64,000 nucleotides of DNA, from contig LATX02000219.1 in the NCBI GenBank assembly GCA_001466705.2, positions 248,001 through 312,000 on the forward strand. Reading direction: 5' to 3'. The notes under the pieces were generated by a model. The model was not told the DNA's origin. It saw nothing but the letters and a program-made list of their open reading frames with translations, and searched no databases. Of this stretch, positions 10,112 to 23,023 are shown piece after piece; the first letter of the stretch is position 1; the number at the start of each line of letters is the position of its first letter. Source of the stretch: Moniliophthora roreri (taxonomy: Eukaryota > Basidiomycota > Agaricomycetes > Agaricales > Marasmiaceae). A program made the translations under genes and the position numbers.

Positions 10112-13100
10112 ATGGTGGCATCCAATGTTCGGATAATCACGACTCTTGGCCATGTTGACCACGGAAAGACCACGCTTATGGACTATCTTCTCGCCGCAAA
10201 TAACATAATATCGTCAAGAATGGCCGGGAAAATGAGATATTTAGACAGTCGAGAAGATGAGCAAGAGAGAGGAATTACAATGGAAGTCAGCGCAGTGTCG
10301 CTCAAGTTCCAAGTTTTGGGTCGGGATAATAATGGAGGTGCGGTTTACTTGCATCCTAGCTCCGTGATGTGCATAACAAACTCCCAGAAAGATCCCCAAC
10401 ATCGTACTTGGTGAATATGATTGATACCCCCGGACATGTAGATTTCTCCAGTGAGGTCTCCACAGCATCTCGCCTGGTAGACGGAGCACTTGTTCTCGTC
10501 GATGTAGTTGAGGGTGTATGCACCCAGGTGAGCAAATTCACTGATCTCTAAATGTCTTATTCTTAATAGTGTTTGTTTTTCAGACGATCGCAGTTCTGAG
10601 ACAAGCCTGGCAGGACCGTCTCCAGCCCATTCTTGTCATCAATAAATTCGATCGACTCATTACAGAGCTCCAGCTCGCTCCAGTTGAGGCATATCATCAT
10701 CTTGCTCGTCTCATCGAACAGATAAACGCCGTCATGGGTAGCTTCTTCGCCGCGGAGAGAATGGAGGATGATCTTAGATGGAGAGAAGAACGTGAACGGC
10801 GTTTGGCTGAGAAGAAGGACCAACATGCCGACGAGACCGACGCTGCTGTGAACGAAGCGGAGGAGTTCCAGGAAAAGGATGATGAAGATATCTATTTTGC
10901 ACCGGAGAAAGGAAATGTTATTTTCGCGTCTGCTATAGATGGCTGGGGCTTTCGTGTTGGCAAATTTGCCCAGCTTTACGCGACGAAATTGGGGATCAAA
11001 GAAGGTAACCTGAGAAGAGTGCTATGGGGCGATTTCTTCCTGGATCCGAAGACCAAGAAGGTGATCAGTTACAAGCATCTTCGCGGACGTGCCCTCAAGC
11101 CTTTATTTGTCCAATTTGTGCTGGAGAATATCTGGGCTGTATATGATGCTGTAGTCTTGAACCCGTTCGTGCTCACTTAATTTTCACGTTCTATACCTCA
11201 CTCTAGATTCCAGGAATTCGGAAAAGGTTACGAGAATCGTCACGGCATTGAATCTGAAAATCCCACCTCGAGACCTCAAGTCGAAAGATACGCGCCACCT
11301 ATTGTCGCTCATCTTCTCACAATGGCTTTCCCTCTCCACATGTGTCATTCAAACTGTCATTGATGTCGTTCCGGCACCCTGCGTTGCACAATCCAAACGT
11401 ATACCTAAAATGCTCTACCCCGAGCTGAACGAAGGAACAGTTACTCCAAAGAACAAACTGGAGAAGGACCTGTTCACAGCGTCCTCCGAGCCAGATGCGT
11501 CCATTTGTGCATATGTGAGCAAGATGTTTGCCGTGTCATACAAGGAGCTACCGGAGAACAAGAAGAGAGCTCTGACTGCGGAGGAGATGCGTGCGCGAGC
11601 CCAGGAAGCAAGGCGCGCGCGAGAAGAGGCGCGGGCTGAACAGACGGGGAAGGAGTCCCCAGAAGCCGCGGCTCCTTCTGGTGTTCATTATAACCCTGAC
11701 ATGGAAATCGAGGAAGCTAACGACGAATCAGAAGAAACGAAAGAGGAGGCCGAAGTCATCCTGGGGTTCGCTCGTTTGTACTCTGGTAATATTCGGGTCG
11801 GCCAGAAGGTCTACGCTATTCTGCCGAAGTACACTACCACGCTGGGACCCACGCATCCACATAATGAGCAGTTCATCATCGAAGCGAATGTCGAGGGTTT
11901 GTACACGATGATGGGTCGGGAACTGGTCATGACAGAGACCGTTAAGGCTGGGAATATTTTTGCCATTCGGGGGCTGGAAGGGAAGGTCTGGAGAAGTGCA
12001 ACCCTGTGCACACGGGAGGACATGTCAGATAGTTTTGATAGTCCACAGCTACGAGAGTGTCTGATCAATCTTGGCCGCGTCAACCGTTCGGTCAGTTGTC
12101 TTCCGCTTGATTTCGCCCTGGCTTGTTCTAAATTCACTCTGATCGCTTTCATCAGATCGCGCCTATCGTGCGGGTAGCATTGGAACCTGCCATGCCTGCT
12201 GATCTGCCCAAACTGCTGGCTGGTACGAAGCTTCTCAGTCAGTCAGACCCTTGCGTAGAGACTTTTCAGCAACAGACGGGAGAACACGTCATTGTGACCG
12301 CGGGAGAGTTGCATCTAGAGGTATGTCAAGGCATTTTTCGTGTTGATGAAGGCACTCAGTCAAAGCTTGCCTTAGAGATGTCTGAAGGACCTACGTGAGA
12401 GATTCGCCCGGATTGAGATTCATGTTTCCAAGCCTATCGTACCTTTCCGTGAGACGGCGGTGAAGGGCACAGGTCAGCTCCAGACGTAGCCGTAACAAGG
12501 TCCAATCATTGATATCTCCCTAGATATGACCCCTCCAAAAACTGCAGGTGCCCCAAGAGGAACCATGAAAGGTTCGAGTTCCCAAGGAATTGTTAATTTC
12601 ACGATACGTGCAAACCCCTTGCCAAAACCGATAAGGGACTTCCTTGTCCAGAATATGCTGATTCTCAAGAGGCTTCAGCAGGAACGACGAGGGACGGAAT
12701 CAGAGGCGGAACAAGTAGAGGAACTCGTTAATGAAAACCGCGGAGGTATCGTCCAGAATCCAGACATCAATCCGGATCAATTCTGGCCTGCCATGCAGAA
12801 AGTTTGCAAAGAAGTCGGAGGGGAATGGGAGAAAATTGTCGACCGCATCTGGGCATTCGGGCCTCAGAAAGCAGGTGGCTGTATTCTCATTGACGCAAGA
12901 AAGGATTCGGGAGTGCAGTCGTATGTTTCTTGTCCCTGAAAAGTAGGTACCCAGTTACTGATTATACACAGAGTGAAACACCGACTAGAGCGTTCGAGAG
13001 TGGATGACACTGATGCTCACAATGATAAGACCGTTAACGAGTTTGATAATCACCTTGAGACCGGCTTCCAGCTGGCAACCTTCCAGGGCCCATTATGTGC

Positions 13101-13914
13101 AGAGCCAGTTGAGGGTCTAGGCTACTTCGTTGAGAATTTGGAAATAGATCAGGAGCGTTTGAATGGGGAGATTGGTGCGTGGCAACAGCCTGAACATGTA
13201 TTGGATTTTTCCTGACAAGCAATTTTTCTAGCTCAAAATCGTATGACACAAGTCACAGGCTCGCTAATCTCAGCCGTCAGAGATGCGTGCAAGAACGGCC
13301 TGTTGGACTGGTCTCCCAGGCTGATGCTGGCAATGTATTCGTGTGATATCCAATGTTCAAGTATGTATCGCGTATCAAAAAAAAACGGAACGAGGACATA
13401 ATACTCACTCTTATCTCAGCGGAGGTTCTTGGCAAAGTGTATGGTGTTGTCGCGCGGCGCAGAGGTCGAATAGTAGCAGAAGAAATGAAAGAAGGAACGT
13501 CATTCTTCACTGTCTCTGCTCTCTTACCAGTGGTGGAAAGTTTTGGTTTCGCCGAAGGTATTTTTCGGCAATCCGCTATCTCCTCGCCTCGTGTCTGAAA
13601 TTGGCAAATGGCAGATATCCGCAAGCGCACGTCGGGTGCGGCAAGTCCTCAACTCATCTTTAGCGGGTGCGAAGGTGCCAGAAAATTCGCCGCATTCTGT
13701 CGCTAAATAGCTGTTTTTTCCCAGGTATGAAATGCTGGACCAAGATCCATTCTGGGTCCCGACAACAGAGGAAGAATTGGAAGATCTTGGAGAAAAGGCA
13801 GACCGGTCGAACATTGCGAAAGGGTATATGGATGCAGTGCGGGATAGGAAAGGAATGTTCGTGGATAGGAAAATTGTAGAGTTTGCAGAGAAGCAGAGGA
13901 CATTGAAGCGGTAA
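10112..13914 (+). CDS. EFL1: EFL1/Ria1 elongation factor-like GTPase
   Basis: Twelve exons (10112-10337, 10388-10527, 10584-11164, 11214-12090, 12156-12320, 12376-12472, 12524-12920, 12972-13174, 13232-13360, 13420-13557, 13615-13666, 13725-13914) give 1,064 residues, close to family length. It is a cytoplasmic GTPase that, with the SBDS protein, releases the anti-association factor eIF6/Tif6 from new 60S subunits. Seen: G1 [22 protein letters not shown]3 DTPGHVDF, G4 NKFDRL, the EF-G/EF-2-like domain II, ELHLE of domain III, and [14 protein letters not shown] in domain V. The tail [20 protein letters not shown] followed by a basic end separates EFL1 from EF-2, as does the charged insert at residues about 195-240. 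Intron 3 uses a GTTCGT donor at 11165. Confidence 0.95.
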
Positions 13915-14059
13915 TGCGTGAATCTAGGCCTTATGTAATGTATATGTAGAAGGCTAGCTCCTGATCTTGACTTGTTCTCTTGAATCCACCTCCAAGGACT
14001 AAGTCCAGCAACAATATTTCGACTTCGGTCGCCCGGTCTTTTCTTTCCATTTTTCATTC

Positions 14060-17000
14060 ATGGCCACAGTGACGGCCTCATCGTACAGGTCGACGTCCAC
14101 ATTCCTTGCTTCCTCGTCCACGACCACTTCTACATCCCTCCAGTCATCAAATTTATCCGCTTTCGATTCAGTTGCTCAGCAGGATTCTGAATTCGAGGAG
14201 GACGCTTATCCTCTTTTCTGTCGCGCACTCTATGATTACACGGCTCAGGATCCTTCAGCCCTCTCGTTCCGCAAGGGCGACATCATAGAAATTCTCTCTC
14301 AGCAACCATCGGGATGGTGGGACGGCTTGCTTGGTGACGAACGCGGATGGTTCCCCTCCAACTACGTTACCATTATCTCAGAAGAGGAGGCTGAATTGGC
14401 CTTTTCTGGCTCTGATTTCTCGAATGCCGAGGTTCAACTACAACAAAATCCGAGCACAAGCTTTCAATCTCGTCAATCCGTGGTGGATATGTCGGATGCG
14501 TTGTTACGAGGATCACAAGAGGACAGTGAGCAGTGGTTACAAAGTTTGGGTAGTGAGGGGATGGGTGGTATGGATGAACTGGCGAATGCAACGTTGGACA
14601 GTGGTACCACTTCTTCCAATGAATTTTGGATCCCTCAGGTCGCTTCCAATGGTCAGGTGGGTTATTCCTGCCGATGAACACGGGGGAAACACACCTCATT
14701 CCTTTCTCTAGATCTACTATGTCAACACAAAAACCGGCGAACATTCTCGCGATCTTCCACAAGAGGCCGATGACGAAACTTCCGACAGCGATCTCGCTGG
14801 ACTGACATCTCAGTCCAGTTCCCGCTCAGGAACGAGTGCAGGTCTCGGATTCACTTCTGACTCGCTCAATCAATCACAGCGGCCTACCGGAAATACTGCA
14901 GGCTTTGGACTTCTTCGACGAAATGGGACCCCTGAACCATGGGTGAAGAAACTTGCGGACGACGGCATGTCGTACTACTACCTCAACACGCAGGACAACA
15001 GCGTGCAGTGGACAAGACCGGAACCCTCACAGGTTGATTCTCAACCATTACATTCGCATCCCAACAACAAGTCTTCCCAATCTTCTAGCCGGACACCTCA
15101 ACAAATCAACGGTACGCAGAGGCTAAGCGTATACTCCGATAGTTCCGAAGTCCACCCCATTGATCCTGATACTGCACGTCCACACATCAACGGCTTCCCC
15201 AACGGTCACCAAACTGCGAAATTCGACGAACCAGAGCTCACATCTGCAGAGAAGATAGCCCAGTCGCTGCAGCAATCTCTCGCTCCTCCTCCACCGGAGC
15301 TGATAACTGATCTCTCAGCATCTGCTAAAGCATCGATACATGCGGTGGTCGAGAACATACAGTCAAGCAGTATACAGAGGCAACCAGAGGATGATCAACG
15401 GATGGATGACTTGATTCACTCAGTCGTCCTTGCCGTTCGGAATCTCTTGTACGTCTCAGCCGTGCCGACCGGGCAGATACCAGCAAGTGTACTTCCTCGA
15501 GACGCACGCGATTGGAAGCAGCCATCCTCTTCACATTCACCGTTGAAACCCGCACAACGTAAAGTCACTGCGACTCTATCCAGACTGGTTCTCTCCGCCA
15601 GAGCTATTCAGTATGATTCCGGGTCGTCAGTGTCGGATACCCTGAACCGGATAGAGGTAGATGCGGAAGAGCTGGAGCGAGCGGTACTCTCGTTTGTGTT
15701 GGAGGTGCAACGTATGCAACACTCGGGACCGGATGGGCCGGCGCTTCCACCGATGAAGCGACTGAATGCTGTATTCGGAACAGCAAATATCGGACTTGGC
15801 CTGCCGGGAGCAGGTGCAGCGGGTAGCTGGAAAGGCTTTGGATGGGTATCCCTTAACGATGACGCATCAGCGCCGCAGAAGGTTTTACGACCAGAAGTGG
15901 TAGAAGAAGTGGGTGAGTCATGTACTAAGCTATACGCTATTCTTGGCATGCTCGGTGTGGCCGTGAAAACACCAGAGGAAAGTGCAGGTGAGTACCTTAC
16001 TTCTATTTACCGGATCCACGAATCTGAAAGGTAACTATAGTCGATCAAATTCATTCGTTTTCTCGGCAGATCGTTGGGGAAGTCTCCTCGTTCCTCTCCC
16101 AGGTCGCCGAAGTCAATATTGCACGTCACGTCGACATAGACAGTTTACGGCCCGACTCTGACTCGTCATCGAACATTCTATATGCTCGGACAATCGAAAG
16201 GGCGCGGCAGCTTATTCGGAAACTAGAGGTTGCAGTTCAGTCAGTGTACGATGACTGCTCTGCACTACTATTGCAAGCACAGTGCATGCAGGATGTTGAG
16301 CCAGGACAACCTCACCAAGAGCGAGACATCGCTTGTGACATGCTTAACATTCTCGTTACATCTCTAAAGGCAGACTTGGCTGTTGTGCATCAGACGTTGG
16401 AGACTGTCCTTGTTCTGGGGCATGAACAAGCTGATATTAGCCAAGGTGATTATACAGGATCAATTGAGCAGAGAATGTCGCGGCAGAGTTTGATTGGGTT
16501 TGAGTTTGGTGGGGCACTACGGCGACTGTCTGCAATACCTCAATTCCGTGAGACTGAAGAAGAAATTGTGGATGACTCATGGATACTGGAGCCCCCTCGG
16601 AAGAAACAACAGCCGCAGGTTCCGCTGGAACCTAATCGTTATAATCCCAATACTCCTTCTCGTACTCAACCCAACGATTCTCAACCACCGTCGAGTCAGG
16701 GACACGAGCGGAATGATTCAGTTGATTATCCTGATTCAGTTGCGGGACAGGATGGCGGACCGGGGTCGGAGTACAATGACGGAGAAGATAGTCCTAGGGC
16801 AAATGAGAAGAGTGCGTAAATTGGTTACCTTTTTTCACCGACTTCGCATGTTGACGTTCTTGAGCAGTAGTACCGAAAGCAAACCAAAAGTCTAATAAAT
16901 GGATGAAGATTCTCGGTCCGGATGCACCGCCGCCGCCTGAGGAGAAGCCTTGGTACTTGGGCCCTGATTCAGATCCGGAAGACTTGATACTCGACACCGA

Positions 17001-18573
17001 TAAAACGGTGAAGGGCGGGACACTCAAAGCTCTTGTCGAGCGATTAACATCCCATGATATAGCAGGTAAAGTACCATTGTTCAACCTCGGTAGGCTCTGT
17101 CTGACGACGGCGTTTTAGATCCTAATTACTCCAAGGCATTCCTAATGACGTTCAAGTCGTTTACGACTCTGGATGAGCTCTTTGATCACTTGGTTGACCG
17201 GTTCCGGATACAACCACCGCCAAAGCTAACGCCTACCGAGGCCGAACAGTGGGTGAAAATGAAACAGAAGATTGTTCAAGCACGGTGAGTATCAATGGCT
17301 TCAACTTTTTCTCCGACTAACTCGAGTACCTTCAGCGTGATCAATACGTTCAAATCGATGATTACCGACGACGACGTCCTTGAGAAGGAGGATATGTATA
17401 TCCTCGACCGAATCAAAGACTTTGCCTCCTCAGAAGATGCTTCCCACCTTCCTGCTGCAAAGCAACTATTGGTCACGATAGAACGAGCGGTAAGTGGTGC
17501 TCGCATCCTTTCCTTGAATTCTCATCTAAACCATCTAACTAGAAACAAAATGGAGGAACGAGGGTCTTTCATACGAACGCTGCACCACCTCCGCCTCCCA
17601 TCTATCCCAAGGCCAACCGGAAGCTTAAGCTACTCGACATCGAACCTCTTGAGCTTGCTCGTCAGCTTACACTCTTGGAGAGCTCGCTTTATCAGAAGAT
17701 TCGACCTATGGAATGTCTGCAACGAGCTCGGGAACAAAAATCTGAGAATATGGACAATATTGCGTTCGTGATTCAGACAAGTAACAGGGTGAGTTACGAG
17801 ATTCTATCTGACTCCTCGTAAGATACTGAGTCATCTTCGCCCCAGATCGCGGACTGGGTTGCCGAGTCTGTGTTGAGCAAAGACGACTCCCGTCGACGTG
17901 CTGCTACCGTCAAACATCTGATCAGTGTTGCTGATGTGAGTTGTATCCACCTTTTACTTTCCATCGACTTCTCATGAATTTGATGAATGGACAGCGTTGC
18001 CGCACATTGAACAACTTCTCAACGATGATTGCCATCATATCTGGATTGAACACGCCACCGATACGTCGGTTGAAACGAACGTGGGAGCAAGTCAGCCAAA
18101 GATATATGGCTCAGTTCGGCGCTTGTGAGGTGACACTGGATAGCAATCGAAACTTCAACAAGTATCGATCGATGCTCAATTCTGTTGTACCACCATGTGT
18201 TCCTTTCATTGGTGAGATATATAATAATCTTGATTCATGATCTTTAGAGTAATTTTTCATTTTAGGTGTATTCCTTTCTACGCTGCAGTTCATTCAAGAT
18301 GGGAATCCCGACAATCTTCCGGGTAACCTGATCAACTTCAAGAAAAGGCAAAAAGCATCCGAAGTCATCAACGATATCAAGCGTTGGCAAGCGCACTCGT
18401 TCAACTACCAGAACGTACCAGTCATCCGAGAATACATCGAGGAGTCGCTTGCTGCATTTAGTGATACACGAGTATCTAGTGAACGATTCTGGGCAATGAG
18501 TTTGGAACGTGAACCGAGAGAACGAGAGGACGAAAAAATGGCACGGCTGCTGCAGGAGAGTGGATTCTTATAA
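14060..18573 (+). CDS. Ras guanine-nucleotide exchange factor, Cdc25-type, SH3-WW
   Basis: Ten exons (14060-14656, 14712-15987, 16041-16811, 16868-17065, 17119-17284, 17336-17489, 17543-17788, 17846-17935, 17995-18211, 18266-18573) give 1,340 residues. Order: serine/threonine-rich start; SH3 domain at about 52-110 (ALYDYTAQDPSALSF, GWWDGLLGDERGWFPSNYV); a first WW-like piece (IYYVNTKTGEHSRDLP) at about 200 and a clear WW (PWVKKLADDGMSYYYLNTQD, then WTRP) at about 295; a long linker; the RasGEF-N motif (FLMTFKSFTTLDELFDHLV) at about 970; and the catalytic domain at about 1110-1320 (RCRTLNNFSTMIAIISGLN, GVFLSTLQFIQDG). It should load Ras with GTP upstream of cAMP or MAP-kinase signalling. Intron 3 ends in a CAGTAG tandem acceptor (16865-16870), so one codon may vary. 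Confidence 0.92.
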
Positions 18574-18983
18574 TTCTGTTCGTCGGATCGCGTTGTTTCT
18601 GTTTGCTTTGTTGGGACGGTCATTTATTCCACATCTGTATTCTTTTCAATTTCTAAGTACTGGTACTCTACCTTTGCTATCGTGTACTATAGGGAACATG
18701 CTTTCATTCGTCATTTTCATAAAGGACAACGTGAATCCTCATGTTTCCCTAGGTACTGTCCATAGTTCCTTTTTCTCCGACTCTGACATCCTTCGACTCA
18801 GCTTGTCTGACAGACCTCTGAGTTACTCTGTTCTTATGGAAGGCCTTAGTTAGACCAATCGGCAAACTCGGCACGTTTAAACTTCCATGCGATCAAGCTG
18901 ACATTGAACAGGTCCCACATCAAGATGGGTGATCAGACTCGGGCAACACCAATTATTCTCAAGCTTCTGACTGCTCATCCTAG
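18574..18983. other. Intergenic, no gene seen
   Basis: About 410 bp between the Ras GEF stop and the acyltransferase-like start, presumably terminator plus promoter. The ATG at 18984 follows a CATCCTAG acceptor-like string, so an untranslated upstream exon is possible. Confidence 0.5.
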
Positions 18984-20760
18984 ATGACTTTACGTGGAAT
19001 GACTGGCGACCAGTGGGATCTGCATGGAAAGGAATATCGAAGACCTCTTGGAAACAGCGAAATCGCGTATTATTACCCTTCATTGCAAAATGGTTTAAAT
19101 GATATGTGCGTGTCCTTTCATCTCTGAAGCTGACAGACTCATGGACCGTAAATTATAGGTTTCTACATATCGCATTCCGTGCCAACAAGATGATCATGGA
19201 CCCGGAGAGAGTTGTCAGAGCTTGGGCCGTTATTCGCTCAAGACATCCGTTGCTCATGAGCAAGGTTATCGACAACGATTCAAGTCCTCATTTTTCGTGA
19301 GTTTCAACTTATGAAGACCAGATCGTGTCTAATTGGGTAGTTTTACGCCGAATGCGGATGTAAATACCGCTTTGGCTGAATCTCGTGGGGCTCTCTATTT
19401 CAAGACAGAGGGAAAAGATGGTGCGCGACATGTTCCTGGGTTATGTATTACGGAACGCTCATTTAAAAAACTTGCAGAACTGATTTTCAACTATATGAAC
19501 GGACCTCGCACGTTATCCTCGATCCAGCTCTCTTACCTTGTCGTTTCTAGCTTGGAGGAGCAGGCTACGGGAACCAGTACTCAAGGTGAATATGACTTAC
19601 TAATGTGTGCGCCCCACTTTCTTGGTGATGGTGCATCTCTCCACCAGTGCACACATGAATTACTCTCAGTACTGTCGTCCCCAAATTCCATTTCCGAGCT
19701 AGAACAAGAGCTGCTCGGTACACGAAACTGGGTAGGGAGATGCCGAACTCAGAGTTGGCTTGGGACTAATTCTTTTTCTCAAAGGCTGAGATACTCCCGA
19801 TTGCTGTGGATGACCGTTTACCACCCCCCGGCAATCGACTGAAGAAGGCAGCCTCCAATGTCAATTTGATCAAAACTCTCGAGCGAGAGATAGTAAGTTT
19901 CCATTCCGGGCAAAAACAATGGCGATTTTTCGACGATTGACTCTTTGCAGGGAGGACATACACTGCCCCGGAAGCAACGAGGTTCTTCACGAACTGTGTT
20001 GAAAGAAGCCGTTTTCACTGAGGCTCAAACGTCGATCATACTTGCAAAATGTAAATCACACAATGTTACAGTCAACCATGCTGTATTCGTCCTCTGTAAT
20101 ATTGCATGGGGTCGTTGCAATACCAAACACCAGAGAATTGAGCATCCGCTGTATGTCGTTCTGCTCTTGCTGCATGAGCAAACTTGGAGCTGAATTGCAT
20201 TTTCTAGCATGATGTACACCGCTATCAACCTGAGACCATTCCTATTGCCACATCCAACCTCCACATACTGGTTCCTTGCCCTAACGTACTACAACGTAGT
20301 GCTTCCCGCCTTCTTGCCCACTAAACCGTCGGCCTTCTGGCTTAGGGCTCAATCAGTTAAATCCCAAACTCGCAAAGTCGTCCAGTCCTCCTTCCTGCCT
20401 TATCGTGCCATGGAAATGGCCAAGATTCGCAGTTCTCGTGCGCAAGGCAAACCAATGTCGTACCCTCGATTTCTAGAAGAGAGGTCCTCCCTGGAGCCAC
20501 CTCCAAGTGCCTGCCTTCTCGGTCTCTCGCTAATTGGGAACCTGGATGTCACGTACACGCGTTCCGCTTACCCATCTATAGAGCTTCACAATGTCACAAC
20601 TGCGAGTAGGCAGAAAGCGGGTGGTATCTTACTCCTAGAACATAGCTTTGCGAGAAAGCTGTGGTTACATTTGTTCTGGGATGAAATGGGCTTCGAAGAG
20701 GGTCAAATCGAGGCATTTTGGCAGAATCTCCAGGATGCTGTCGTTGAATTTTTAACTTGA
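18984..20760 (+). CDS. CoA-dependent acyltransferase / condensation-fold protein
   Basis: Six exons (18984-19105, 19159-19296, 19341-19731, 19785-19892, 19951-20150, 20208-20760) give 503 residues. The opening (QWDLHGKEYRRPLGNSEIAY) and RVVRAWAVIRSRHPLL resemble the N-terminal half of chloramphenicol-acetyltransferase/condensation-fold enzymes. The catalytic HxxxDG pattern appears as HFLGDGAS at about residue 205. The second half has TVNHAVFVLCNIAW and a C-terminal sheet region. In fungi such proteins acylate alcohols, sugars or lipids; the substrate here cannot be inferred. Exon 4 relies on a GTAGGG donor at 19732, less certain than the others. No membrane segment or signal peptide is evident. 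Confidence 0.72.
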
Positions 20761-21135
20761 CCGTTTCGGATGTAGATAATGTCGTAATACGATAGTGTCG
20801 CCAGGAATCTGCCGGACACTTTGGCTGATTCGAAGGGGGTTATTGACTCAGGCCTCAATTCCAACTGCCATGCATTGAAGACAGAATGCTCTTGGCTTGA
20901 GAGCAGCCGAATGGCTGGCCGAGCTCCCATCAATCGGCCACATGTTCCACTAATCTTGTTGCCCTGGATGGCATGCCGGCATGCCGACATCAATCCAGGT
21001 CCCGACGGACTTATGTCTCGAGCGGAAAGATTCATTCCTTTGAGAACATCCTTTGTTCAGCAACACCCACGTCTTTAAACCCATCACGCTCGTTACCTAC
21101 CTTTTCCCCTCCTTAACCTTCTCTTTACTTGCGTC
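20761..21135. other. Intergenic, likely promoter of the SLC35C-like gene
   Basis: About 375 bp. It includes a pyrimidine-rich tract (21095-21128, ccttttcccctccttaacc and on) directly before the ATG, common in fungal promoters. No gene is seen. Confidence 0.5.
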
Positions 21136-22315
21136 ATGGCAGTTTCTTTCCAGGTCGTCGGGGTTGTGGCTTTTTACATGGTGGCCGCCCTTGTGGTACG
21201 CTCTCCCTGAAAACTAATGCGATGATAATGAACCTAATACCTTCTCATCGGACGCAGATGGTCTTCGTCAACAAAATGGTGTTGAATGCCGCACCCAATC
21301 TCACCGTCCTTTTCATGTTCTTTCAGTCGGCCACGACTGTCCTTCTTCTCATCGCTACCTCCTTCATCACCACGTGGGTTCAGATACCCACCTTCGATAT
21401 CGCTATAGCGCGTAAATTGTCCCCTCTCATCATCGTCGACAGTGCGGGATTCGTCTTTAATGCCTTGTGTCTTCGCGATGTCGAGGCAGCTTTCTATCAA
21501 ATCGCTCGCGGAATGGTCCTGCCATTGACCATTCTTGTCGTGGCTTTGAACAGCGGATCGCGACCATCATTGGCCGTTGTAGGATGTGCATCAGTTGTCA
21601 CTCTTGGGTTCTTCCTTGGAGTATCTTTCCCACAAGATCTCCCAGCGAAAGCCGTCCCTACTCCCATGGCACTATTCTACGGCTTTCTTTCATCATTGTC
21701 AATCGCCCTTCATGCTGTCCTGGTCAAGTCATCCCTCCCGCACGTCAATGGAAACAGCACGATGCTTTCCTTCTGGTCTAATTTAGGATCTGCTGTGCTG
21801 TTGGGAGGCTTGGCAACATTGAAGGGTGAAGTTTTCGAATTCTATGTCATGACGGGTAGGTCGGATTGGGACTGGACGACGTTTGCATGGGGAAACCTGG
21901 TAACCGGCGTGTTCGGTTTCCTTATCAGTGTCGCAGGAATCCTCAGCGTCAAGGTAACTAGCCCAGTGACACACATGTTCTCCAGTGTAAGTTCCTTAGC
22001 TTTTCACTTGAAGCTCGCAACATTCATCATTTCCGTAGGCTGCACGAAGTGTTCTTCAAGTGGCGTTAGGAGTCAAGATATTCGGTGACGTTTTCACGAC
22101 GTGAGCAATCATTCAGCTTTATCATCCCTCATCATTCTGATTCCCCTATTTTGTATCCCAACAGTCAACGTGCTGCCTCTGTCCTTACTATCCTCACGGG
22201 AACGTTGCTGTACACATATGTCAAATCCCGTGAGCCAACCCCTACTCCCGCTCGACCCGCTCCGCAGGATATAGAAACTGGCAAAGCCGAAGGAGACAAG
22301 GAGGCGAAAGCATAA
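21136..22315 (+). CDS. Sugar-nucleotide transporter, SLC35C (GDP-fucose) type
   Basis: Exons 21136-21195, 21258-21986, 22039-22100 and 22165-22315 give 333 residues. It is a Golgi/ER drug-metabolite-superfamily transporter with about ten hydrophobic segments. Family-like features: MVFVNKMVLNAAPNL at the end of the first segment, FNALCLRDVEAAFYQIARGM, a GFFLGVSFPQDL loop and KVTSPVTHMFSSAARSVLQV near the C-terminus, which matches the GDP-fucose/GDP-mannose transporter branch. The tail is proline-rich then charged (EGDKEAKA). Substrate is inferred only; GDP-fucose, GDP-mannose or another nucleotide sugar are all possible. Confidence 0.82.
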
Positions 22316-23023
22316 AATGACGAGCGGCGGAATTGCTGAATCTCATACTTACATATATTTACGGACTAGTTTGACTTTTTGATTACAGGATCGTTTGCAA
22401 TTGCTTTTTGGGACTAACCATCGAGCTAGGTGCATTGGAGTGTTTGTATGTACTCAGTGACACGATAATAGACGGGACGTTATCCATCTCCTTATGGACG
22501 AAGCGCGTTGAATCCAAAGTGGGAAAAGTACAGAGTGGCTAGCGCTCGCCGTCTGGGATCTTTTGGACTGGGACATGAATTAAAATTGTTTAAAAATACT
22601 CTGGTTAATGAAGCTTTATTTTCCAAGTGGCGTTATAAGACGTAGGTCGGGTCTAAGATATGCGTCGTTGGACATTTCCGGACGTAAGGGGTCAGCGAGG
22701 TAATGCCGTTTACTCCGATAAAAGACTGTTCCTGGGGGAAAAAGAGCGTAGGTCAAGGTCGTAACCGCACAAAACGAGCTCCCGGTGTCATGATCATTTC
22801 CGCAGATAATAACAGCTATTAACAGACAACATGCGGGGTAATAAAGTACAGTCCATCCTGATAACCTAACGAATGTGATCCAGATAAAGAAGGTACAGTA
22901 ACAAGGAACGAGGTGGTGATAAAAGGAGGGAATAGATAGGAATCGAGAACAGTCTTAGGTAAAAAAAAAAAAACAGTTCTATGAGAGAAAGTCCGCATAA
23001 GTTAAACAACAACAAAAAATAAA
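22316..23023. other. Convergent intergenic region, no gene seen
   Basis: About 700 bp between two convergent genes. It contains an A-rich tract (aggtaaaaaaaaaaaaacag, near 22957-22976) and another at about 23010-23020. No coding signal or RNA gene was recognised. Confidence 0.55.
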
